Assembly: GCF_020819595.1 (NCBI RefSeq)
Contig: NZ_JAJHNP010000010.1
Coordinates: forward strand, 300,154 to 364,153
Length of the DNA stretch: 64,000 bases
From: Streptomyces barringtoniae
Lineage (GTDB): Bacteria; Actinomycetota; Actinomycetes; Streptomycetales; Streptomycetaceae
Reading direction: 5' to 3'
In this document: positions 56,154 to 64,000 of the stretch, piece by piece
Layout: each line of letters starts with the position of its first letter
Numbering within the stretch: position 1 is the first letter of the stretch
Translations under genes and position numbers: made by a program
The notes under the pieces: generated by a model
What the model saw: only the letters and a program-made list of their open reading frames with translations
What the model was told of the DNA's origin: nothing
Databases searched by the model: none

Positions 56154-56843
56154 TCAGCTCGGCCCGGCCTTGTAACCGACACCACGCACGGTCACCACGA
56201 TCTCGGGCCGCTCCGGGTCCTTCTCGACCTTGGAACGCAGCCGCTGGACGTGCACGTTGACAAGCCGCGTGTCGGCGGCGTGCCGGTAGCCCCACACCTG
56301 CTCGAGCAGCACCTCACGGGTGAACACCTGCCACGGCTTGCGGGCCAGCGCGACCAGCAGGTCGAACTCCAGCGGCGTCAGCGCGATCGACTGCCCGTCC
56401 CGCTTCACCGAGTGCCCGGCCACATCGATGACCAGGTCACCGATGGTCAGCTGCTCCGGCGCCGGTTCCTCCGACCTCCGCAGCCGCGCCCGGATCCGGG
56501 CGACCAGCTCCTTCGGCTTGAACGGCTTGACGATGTAGTCGTCGGCGCCCGACTCCAGGCCCACGACCACGTCGACGGTGTCGCTCTTCGCCGTGAGCAT
56601 CACGATCGGCACACCGGACTCGGCCCGGATCAGCCGGCACACCTCGATGCCGTCCCGTCCGGGCAGCATCAGGTCGAGCAGCACCAGATCGGGCTTGGTC
56701 TCCCGGAAAGCGGCCAGCGCCTTGTCGCCGTCGGCTACGAAAGACGGCTCAAAACCTTCACCACGCAGCACGATGCCGAGCATCTCGGCCAGTGCGGTGT
56801 CGTCGTCGACGACAAGGACTCGTCCCTTCATAAACGACATCAT
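56154..56843 (-). CDS. mtrA: Response regulator MtrA (OmpR/PhoB type)
   Basis: A 229-residue regulator. The receiver domain has D-D-D (13-15), phospho-acceptor Asp57 (V-L-L-D-L-M-L-P), Thr84 region (V-M-L-T-A-K-S) and Lys106 (I-V-K-P-F). The winged-helix trans_reg_C domain spans about 130-226 (L-T-P-L-E-F-D-L-L...T-R-L-V-N-V-H-V-Q-R-L-R-S-K-V). The sequence is typical of Streptomyces MtrA. The start may be ATG 56843 or ATG 56831 (M-K-G-R-V-L-V-V). First gene of mtrA-mtrB-lpqB. Confidence 0.97.
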   Translation of the reverse strand: MMSFMKGRVLVVDDDTALAEMLGIVLRGEGFEPSFVADGDKALAAFRETKPDLVLLDLMLPGRDGIEVCRLIRAESGVPIVMLTAKSDTVDVVVGLESGADDYIVKPFKPKELVARIRARLRRSEEPAPEQLTIGDLVIDVAGHSVKRDGQSIALTPLEFDLLVALARKPWQVFTREVLLEQVWGYRHAADTRLVNVHVQRLRSKVEKDPERPEIVVTVRGVGYKAGPS

Positions 56844-56882
56844 CCCATTCTCGTAACAGTGACAGAGGCGCTGGTGAGCGAG

Positions 56883-56898
56883 GTCACTGGCCGGTGAC
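56883..56898. promoter_or_regulatory. Inverted repeat upstream of mtrA
   Basis: GTCACTGGCCGGTGAC is symmetric except for one pair and lies 40-55 bp upstream of the mtrA start in the 174-bp spacer after mtnA. Candidate operator for mtrA. GTAACAGTGACAG nearer the start may be part of the promoter. Binding protein unknown. Confidence 0.35.
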
Positions 56899-57017
56899 GA
56901 TAGTCGTACGAGGCCGTCACTGTCTGCCCCCGTCCGCCGACCCCGGCCATCGGAGCCGACGAAGGGGAGGGGACAGGGTGGCTCTTCACGGGGTGCGGCC
57001 GAGCCGGCATTAGCCCA

Positions 57018-58160
57018 TCAGCTGCTCGTCACCTGGCGTGGCCTGGCACACAGCTCCGCAAGACCCTCGGCCGTCACGGGCGAGAGCACCCCCTCCTCGG
57101 TGACGATGGCCGTCACCAGCTCGGGCGGCGTCACGTCGAACGCCGGGTTGTACGCCTGGGTCCCCAGGGGCGCCACCGGTATCCCGCCTCCCGCTCCCGT
57201 GACCGGCACCTGCGGCGCGGCGACCTCGGTCACCTCGAAGCCGGGGCGCTGCTCGACCTCTATGGACGCCCCGTCGGGGGTGTCCGGATCGACCGTCGTC
57301 ACCGGCGCCACCACGATGAACGGCACATGGTGGTACCGCGCCAGCACAGCGAGCGGATAGCTCCCCACCTTGTTCGCCACCGAGCCGTCGGCCGCGATCC
57401 TGTCCGCCCCGATCAGCACCGCGTCCACCTCACCGGCCGCGAGCAGCGAACCCGCCGCGTTGTCGGTGAGCAAGGTGTACGCCATGCCGGTGCGGGCCGC
57501 TTCGTACGCCGTGAGACGAGCGCCTTGCAGCAACGGCCGCGTTTCGTCCACCCACAGCCGCCGCAGCCGCCCCTCGCGGTGCGCCTTGAGGGCCACCGCG
57601 AAGGCTGTGCCCTCACCACCCGACACCAGAGAACCGCTGTTGCAGTGGGTGAGGATCCGGAACACGCCGCCGGGCACCAACTCGTCCAGCAGCGCCAGGC
57701 CGTGCGCCGCCATCCGGGCGCTGGCCTCGGCGTCCTCCCGGTGCAGCGCCCGCGCCGCGGCCAGCGCCGCCGTAGCCGCCTCGGTGGGGCCGCCGCTCTG
57801 CGCCAGCGCGGCCTGATACGCGGCCTGCGCCCGGCGCACGCCGACGGACAGGTTCACCGCGGTGGGCCGGGCACCCTCGAGGTCCTGCGCCGCCTCGGCC
57901 ACGTCGAAGCCACGCGCGGCGGCGAGCGCGACACCGTACGCCCCCGCGATCCCGAGCAGCGGCGCCCCGCGCACGGCGAGCGAACCGATCGCCTCCACCA
58001 GCGCCGACGCGTCCGTGCACACCAGCTCGACTTCCTCGGCCGGCAGCCGCGTCTGATCGAGAAGCACCAGCACAGGGCCTTCGGGTGGTTCCTCCCATCG
58101 GATCGCAGGTATCTCGGTCGCCCGCTTGTCCCCGTCGGTTCGCGCCTGCTGATCAGCCAT
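57018..58160 (-). CDS. mtnA: S-methyl-5-thioribose-1-phosphate isomerase
   Basis: A 380-residue eIF2B-like isomerase of the methionine salvage pathway that converts methylthioribose-1-phosphate to methylthioribulose-1-phosphate. Catalytic residues are visible: Cys173 in T-H-C-N-S-G-S-L and Asp253 in I-G-A-D-R-I-A-A-D-G-S-V-A-N-K. The substrate-binding R-G-A-P-L-L-G-I-A-G-A is near 64-74. It is slightly longer than B. subtilis MtnA owing to a polar N-terminus and a C-terminal tail. Same strand as mtrA with a 174-bp gap, probably with its own transcript. Confidence 0.95.
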   Translation of the reverse strand: MADQQARTDGDKRATEIPAIRWEEPPEGPVLVLLDQTRLPAEEVELVCTDASALVEAIGSLAVRGAPLLGIAGAYGVALAAARGFDVAEAAQDLEGARPTAVNLSVGVRRAQAAYQAALAQSGGPTEAATAALAAARALHREDAEASARMAAHGLALLDELVPGGVFRILTHCNSGSLVSGGEGTAFAVALKAHREGRLRRLWVDETRPLLQGARLTAYEAARTGMAYTLLTDNAAGSLLAAGEVDAVLIGADRIAADGSVANKVGSYPLAVLARYHHVPFIVVAPVTTVDPDTPDGASIEVEQRPGFEVTEVAAPQVPVTGAGGGIPVAPLGTQAYNPAFDVTPPELVTAIVTEEGVLSPVTAEGLAELCARPRQVTSS

Positions 58161-58300
58161 GCGGTCAGTCTGCCCCGGATCCGGCGGACAATTGAAGGCA
58201 TCCAGCGCCTACCGCGGCCGGTCCCTTGATGACCACCCCATGGCACGATGGCTGCCAACCTGCCGCCGCGAACGCGGACGGGCACCGAGAAGGAGCTTCG

Positions 58301-59677
58301 ATGACAGACACTCCGGGCTGGGCCTCGCCCGGAACCGCCCCGTCGAACGAGGGGCGGGAACCCGGCGCTTCCGGTCCCGCCGAGCCTGCCGACCGCCCCG
58401 GCGACACCGCACCAGCACCGCAGCCGGATGCCAACGCACCGGGCCCAGGCGTGAAGTGGTCCAAGGAGCAGCCGCCACCCGGACAGTGGTCCGCGCCCAC
58501 CGGTGCCCCCAGCCCGCACCAGGCCCCGCCACCGCCGCCGCCGCCCGGCCCGGGCTGGACCGGACAGCCGCCCGGCGGGGCCGGCGGCCACGGAGGCGGG
58601 TACGGCGGCCCTCCCGGCGGCTACGGCGGTTACGGCACCCCCGGCGGCTACGGAGCCTGGGGCGGCGGCTGGGGCGGTCCTCCGCCCGCGGCCAAGCCCG
58701 GCGTCATCCCGCTGCGCCCGCTCGGCGTCGGCGAGATCCTCGACGGCGCCGTCTCCACCATGCGCACCCACTGGCGCACGGTCCTCAGCATCTCGCTGGC
58801 GGTGTCCCTGCTCCTGAACACCAGCATGGTTCTGCTGCAGGGCTTCGTGCTGAACGACGCCGCCGTCCAGACGACGATCAACGATCCGAACAACGCCAGC
58901 CCCGACGAAGCGCTCCACGCCCTGCGCGAGACCATGATCGGCACCGGCATCGTCTCCGTGATCCGCACGGTCGCCATCATCCTTCTGACCGCCCTGCTCA
59001 CGACCATCACCAGCCGAGCCGTCCTGGGCAGGTCGATCACCGCCGGCGAGGCCTGGCGCGAATCCCGCCCGCAGATCCTGAAACTCTTCGGACTGCTGAT
59101 CCTGCTGGGCCTGATCTTCGCCGGGGTCGTGCTCGCCGGTGGACTGCCCGGGATCCTCGTCCTGCTCGCCGGCAACAGCGAGGGCGGAGCCGCCCTGCTC
59201 GTCCTCGGCTTCCTCGCGGCCACCGTCGTCGCGGTGTGGCTGGGCATCCGCTTCTACCTGGCCGCGCCCGCCCTGATGCTGGAACGGCAGGGCATCGTGA
59301 AGTCCCTGAAGCGCTCCGCGAAGCTCGTCCGCGGCTCCTGGTGGCGCACCTTCGGCATCGTGCTGCTCACCGTGCTCATCACGGTCATCGTCGCGTCGGT
59401 CATCTCCATCCCCTTCACCCTCATCGGGGCCGCCGTGAGCGGGGACAGCACCGGCGACGTGCTCGGCACAAGCGGCGGACACATCGGCTGGACCGCCCTG
59501 ATCATCCGGGGCATCGGCGCCCTGATCGGCACCACGCTCACCCTGCCGATCAGCGCGGGTGTCACCGTGCTCCTCTACATCGACCAGCGCATCCGCCGCG
59601 AGGCCCTCGACCTCGAACTGGCCCGCGCCGCCGGGGTCCAGAGCACCGGCGGCCCCGGTCCCGTCCCGGGGAGCTGA
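58301..59677 (+). CDS. Integral membrane protein with a Pro/Gly-rich cytoplasmic tail
   Basis: A 458-residue protein. Residues 1-150 are disordered and rich in Pro, Gly and Tyr, including G-G-Y-G-G-Y-G-T-P-G-G-Y-G. The rest has about six membrane helices, starting after I-P-L-R-P-L-G-V-G-E-I-L-D-G-A, a motif seen in Streptomyces proteins annotated as glycerophosphoryl-diester-phosphodiesterase membrane-domain-like. Enzymatic residues are not apparent. The ATG has an AGAAGGAG site. It is followed after 4 bp by the DUF4129 gene and is divergent from mtnA, so it heads a five-gene operon with a MoxR ATPase. Confidence 0.85.
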   Translation: MTDTPGWASPGTAPSNEGREPGASGPAEPADRPGDTAPAPQPDANAPGPGVKWSKEQPPPGQWSAPTGAPSPHQAPPPPPPPGPGWTGQPPGGAGGHGGGYGGPPGGYGGYGTPGGYGAWGGGWGGPPPAAKPGVIPLRPLGVGEILDGAVSTMRTHWRTVLSISLAVSLLLNTSMVLLQGFVLNDAAVQTTINDPNNASPDEALHALRETMIGTGIVSVIRTVAIILLTALLTTITSRAVLGRSITAGEAWRESRPQILKLFGLLILLGLIFAGVVLAGGLPGILVLLAGNSEGGAALLVLGFLAATVVAVWLGIRFYLAAPALMLERQGIVKSLKRSAKLVRGSWWRTFGIVLLTVLITVIVASVISIPFTLIGAAVSGDSTGDVLGTSGGHIGWTALIIRGIGALIGTTLTLPISAGVTVLLYIDQRIRREALDLELARAAGVQSTGGPGPVPGS

Positions 59678-59681
59678 TGCG

Positions 59682-60467
59682 GTGAGCCTCACGGGGGAAC
59701 TGCACACGGCGCCCGCATCGTCCGGCGCCGGCGGCACGGTCGTGCGAGGCCTGCTGCGTGCGGCGGACACAGTCGTCCGCGCAGCGGGCGGCTCGGGAGA
59801 CGGCGGGCCGCCCGTGACCACCCCGCGTGATCCCGCGCGGGAGGCGGCTCGCCGCGAGCTGTCCAAGCGGATGTACCACGAGAACGACCCCGGGCTGTTC
59901 CAGCGTGCACTGAACGCGTTCTGGGACTGGCTCGACCGGCTGTTCAGCTCGGCCGCCTCGGCGACACCGGGCGGCACACTCGGCCTGGTCGTGGTGGTCC
60001 TGTTCGTCGTCGCCGCCCTGGCGGCCTTGTGGTGGCGCCTTGGCACCCCGCGCAGGCAACCCTCCTCCACCGCCGCCGCCCTGTTCGACGATCGCCCCCG
60101 CAGCGCCGCCGAACACCGCGCCGCCGCCGAGGCACACGCGGCGCAGGGCCACTGGAACCAAGCCGTGCAGGAACGCATGCGGGCCATCGTCCGCTCCCTG
60201 GAGGAGCGCGCCCTGCTCGACGCCCGCCCAGGCCGCACCGCCGACGAAGCGGCCGCCGAGGCCGGCCGGACCCTTCCCGCGCACACCGACCGACTGCTGG
60301 CCGCTGCCCGCGCGTTCGACGACGTGACATACGGCGGGCGCAGCGCGACCGAGGAGTCGTACCACCGCATCGCAGAACTCGACCGCGACCTGGAACGCAC
60401 CAGGCCCGCCCTCAACCACAGCACCACCAGCACGGCCCAGAGCACCCACCAGGGGGCCGCCGAGTGA
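59682..60467 (+). CDS. DUF4129 domain membrane protein
   Basis: A 261-residue protein with one membrane helix (about 104-123, G-L-V-V-V-V-L-F-V-V-A-A-L-A-A-L). A cytoplasmic C-terminal DUF4129 helical domain follows (G-H-W-N-Q-A-V-Q-E-R-M-R-A-I-V-R-S-L-E-E-R and R-T-A-D-E-A-A-A-E). The GTG at 59682 sits 6 bp behind GGGGAG. It is coupled to the next gene by a GTGA overlap. DUF4129 proteins are commonly found with MoxR/DUF58/transglutaminase-like operons of unknown role. Confidence 0.87.
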   Translation: MSLTGELHTAPASSGAGGTVVRGLLRAADTVVRAAGGSGDGGPPVTTPRDPAREAARRELSKRMYHENDPGLFQRALNAFWDWLDRLFSSAASATPGGTLGLVVVVLFVVAALAALWWRLGTPRRQPSSTAAALFDDRPRSAAEHRAAAEAHAAQGHWNQAVQERMRAIVRSLEERALLDARPGRTADEAAAEAGRTLPAHTDRLLAAARAFDDVTYGGRSATEESYHRIAELDRDLERTRPALNHSTTSTAQSTHQGAAE

Positions 60468-61656
60468 CCGCCGAGGCCACGCTGCCGACCACCTCCACCA
60501 CGCCCACCGTCCGCCAGGTGTGGACCCACGCGCGAGGCATCGCTCTTGCCGTCGTGCTCATCCTGGTGGCCGCCGTCGCCATGGCGGCCGTACGCTCCAC
60601 CGTCCGGCACGGCCAACTGGACCCGCGATCCGCCGACCCCTACGGCAGCCGTGCCGTCGCTCAACTCCTGGCCGACCGGGGCGTGTCCACCCGCGTGGTC
60701 ACCACGCTCGGCGCCGCACGCAACGCCGCCGGAGCGGACACCACTCTCCTGGTCGCCGTGCCCGACCTGCTGACAAGCCGCCAACAAGCCCAACTGCGCA
60801 AGGACACCGCCACCTCCGGCGGGCGCACCGTCCTCGTCGCGGCCGGCAGCCCCTCCGTCGAACGGCTCGCCCCTGGAGTCGCCGCAGACCCCGCCACCAG
60901 CAGCGCCACCACGCTCTCCCCCGGCTGCACCCTGCCCGAGGCCCGGCGCGCCGGCAGCGCCGACACCGGCGGCATCCGCTACACCACCACCCGCCTCGAC
61001 GCCGACCGCTGCTACCCCAGCCAGCGCCTCGCCACCCTGCTGCGCATCCCCGAGGCGTCCGGGGGCGGCGATACCGTCGTGCTCGGCGCACCCGACATCC
61101 TCTACAACGACCGCCTCGACAAGCAGGGCAACGCCTCGCTCGCCCTCCAACTCCTCGGCTCCCGCCCCCATCTGGTCTGGTACCTCCCCTCGCTCTCCGA
61201 CGCCTCGGCCACCGACACCGGCGGCCGAAAGAACTTCCTCGACCTGCTCCCCTCGGGCTGGCTCTGGGGCACCCTGCAGCTCTTCATCGCAGCGGGCCTC
61301 GCCGCCTTCTGGCGCGCACGCCGCTTCGGCCCCCTCGTGCCCGAAAAACTCCCCGTCGCGATCCGCGCCTCCGAGACCGCCGAAGGCCGCGCCCGCCTCT
61401 ACCGCAAGGCCGACGCCCGCGACCGCGCGGCAGCCGCTCTTCGCTCCGCCACCCGCATCCGCCTCGCCCCCCTGGTCGGCATCCCCGCCCCCCAGGCGCA
61501 TACGCCCGAGGCCCTGCTCCCCGCCCTGTCCGCCCACCTCACCGGCGGCCAACAGGCCCTGCACTCCTTGCTCTTCGGACCGCCGCCCGGCGACGACGCG
61601 GCCCTCATCGCACTCACCGACCAACTCGACGCCCTCGAAAGAGAGGTACGCCGTTC

Positions 61657-61660
<4 letters not shown>
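60464..61660 (+). CDS. DUF4350 domain membrane protein
   Basis: A 398-residue protein. A first membrane helix (about 25-43) is followed by an external domain of about 215 residues with the DUF4350 pattern (D-P-Y-G-S-R-A-V-A-Q-L-L-A-D-R-G-V, a GATase-like alpha/beta fold), a second helix near 263-280, and a cytoplasmic helical tail. The GTG overlaps the preceding stop; its own stop overlaps the MoxR ATG. Position and architecture are conserved in actinobacterial MoxR operons. Function unknown. Confidence 0.87.
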
Positions 61661-62648
<988 letters not shown>

Positions 62649-62649
<1 letters not shown>

Positions 62650-63959
62650 TGGCACTCACCGGACGCGCCGCCCTCCTCGCAGCCCTCGGCTCGATCCCCG
62701 TCGGCATCCTGGAGCCCGGTTGGACGGGCATCCTCGCAGTCAACGGCCCCCTCGCCCTCGCCTGCGCCTGCGACTACGCACTCGCCGCACCCGTACGACG
62801 GCTCGTCCTGTCCCGGTCCGGCGACACCTCCACCCGTCTCGGGGAGACCGCCGACGTCACGCTCACGATCACCAACCCCTCCCGCCGCCTCCTAAGGGCA
62901 CGGCTGCGGGACGCTTGGCCACCCAGCAGTTGGCTGCCGGGCACCGAGATCGAGGCCTCACGCCACCGTCTGACCGTCCCCCCGGGCGAACGCCGACGCG
63001 TGACGACCCGGCTGCGCCCCACCCGCCGCGGCGATCGCCAGTCCGACCGGGTGACGATCCGCTCCTACGGACCCCTCGGCCTGTTCTCCCGCCAGGGTGC
63101 CCACAAGCTGCCCTGGTCCGTACGAGTTCTGCCCCCGTTCACCAGCCGAAAGCATCTCCCGTCGAAACTCGCCCGATTGCGTGAACTGGACGGCCGCACC
63201 AGCGTGCTGACCCGCGGCGAGGGAACGGAGTTCGACAGCCTGCGCGAGTACGTCCCCGGCGACGACACCCGCTCGATCGACTGGCGAGCCACCGCCCGCC
63301 AGTCCGCCGTCGCCGTGCGCACCTGGCGCCCGGAACGCGACCGGCACATCCTGCTCGTCCTGGACACCGGCCGCACCTCAGCCGGCCGCGTAGGTGACGC
63401 ACCACGCCTCGACGCCTCCATGGACGCCGCGCTCCTCCTGGCGGCCCTCGCCTCCCGAGCCGGTGACCGCGTGGCGCTCCTGGCGTACGACCGTCGGGTA
63501 CGGGCCCTGGTCCAGGGCCGCTCAGCAGGAGACGTACTGCCGGGCCTGGTGAACGCGATGGCCCCGCTGGAAGCGGCACTCGTCGAGACCGACGCCCGCG
63601 GTCTCACCGCGGCGGCTCTGCGCACGGCACCTCGCCGATCCCTGATCGTGCTGCTCACGACGCTCGACGCGGCCCCCGTGGAGCAGGGTCTGCTCCCTGT
63701 GCTTCCGCAGCTCACTCAGCGGCACACCCTTCTGGTCGCCTCAGTGGCCGACCCGCACATCGCCCGAATGGCAGAGTTCCGGGGCAGCGCGGAGGCGGTG
63801 TATGAGGCAGCGGCGGCGGCTCAGGCGCAGAGCGAGCGACAGCGAACCGCCGAGCAGCTACGACGGCATGGCGTGACGGTCGTGGACGCGACACCGGAGG
63901 ATCTGGCGCCCGCGCTGGCGGATGCCTATCTGGCTCTGAAGGCCGCGGGCCGACTTTGA
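62649..63959 (+). CDS. DUF58 domain protein (VWA-like MoxR partner)
   Basis: A 436-residue protein. Two N-terminal membrane segments (about 5-20 and 25-45) precede a beta domain. The DUF58 signature follows: G-T-E-F-D-S-L-R-E-Y-V-P-G-D-D-T-R-S-I-D-W (192-212). A VWA-like region begins V-L-D-T-G-R-T-S (237-244), a relaxed version of the D-x-S-x-S metal site. The ATG shares one base with the MoxR stop (TGATG), so expression is tightly coupled. The operon may continue beyond the window edge. Confidence 0.93.
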
Positions 63960-64000
63960 TCCGTCCTGCTCGGCCACCCTTCGGGGTGCTGCGGATCCAG

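Noticed and set aside
57854..61624. 1256-codon minus-strand frame opposite the MoxR operon
   Set aside because: Low-complexity Gly/Ala/Asp-rich product with no recognisable domain. The opposite strand carries well-supported, coupled genes.

Overview
The window reads as a piece of a Streptomyces chromosome. GC is very high with strong third-position GC bias, GTG and TTG starts are common, and the gene content is typical of the genus: PkaA/PkaB-type Ser/Thr kinases, OhrR/Ohr, a 180-kDa-class NAD-glutamate dehydrogenase, SecA, and the mtrA-mtrB-lpqB operon. I assigned 43 protein-coding genes. I saw no rRNA, tRNA, IS element, phage or CRISPR array.

Layout. (1) 1-8.1 kb: the 5' part of prfB, two membrane-tethered Ser/Thr kinases on the minus strand, and a divergent gene for a large FHA + FtsK/SpoIIIE-like protein. 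(2) 8.3-11.9 kb: a carbohydrate ABC importer (lipoprotein and two permeases) without its own ATPase. (3) 12.0-18.9 kb: three consecutive, paralogous two-domain polymerases (N-terminal GT2 fold, C-terminal CDP-glycerol glycerophosphotransferase/TagF fold). (4) 18.9-20 kb: the divergent ohr/ohrR peroxide-defence pair with an overlapping palindromic operator. (5) 20-35.1 kb: more cell-envelope glycan genes. These are two polyprenol-sugar type membrane glycosyltransferases, two GT2 proteins, galE, a TetR regulator with two operator-like repeats, a TagG/TagH-like ABC exporter, a fourth GT2-TagF protein, a large membrane protein and a GtrA protein. (6) 35.3-44 kb: NAD-GDH, a DJ-1/PfpI protein, a HAD protein, a small conserved protein and an Rv3235-like protein. 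(7) 44.3-58.2 kb: secA, a GNAT protein, a YcaQ-like protein, an orphan response regulator, hpf, a ComF-type protein, lpqB-mtrB-mtrA and mtnA. (8) 58.3-64 kb: a five-gene membrane/MoxR operon (membrane protein, DUF4129, DUF4350, MoxR ATPase, DUF58).

How it fits together. Regions 3 and 5 look like one cell-wall glycopolymer (teichoic-acid-like) locus. galE would supply UDP-galactose, the GT2-TagF proteins would polymerise, the TagGH-like pair would export, and the GT39/GT87/GtrA set would decorate from polyprenyl-phosphate sugars. The four GT2-TagF paralogues show a reciprocal pattern. The two with intact GT2 motifs have lost the histidine of the HGTPLK motif (it is Gln), while the two that keep HGTPLK have eroded GT2 motifs. 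This suggests split, complementary activities and is the observation I would follow first. Second is the PkaA juxtamembrane repeat D-P-T-x-V-L-P-N-T-G, which resembles FHA ligands and lies beside a divergent FHA-domain gene. Third is the pair of 26-bp operators between tetR and the exporter genes.
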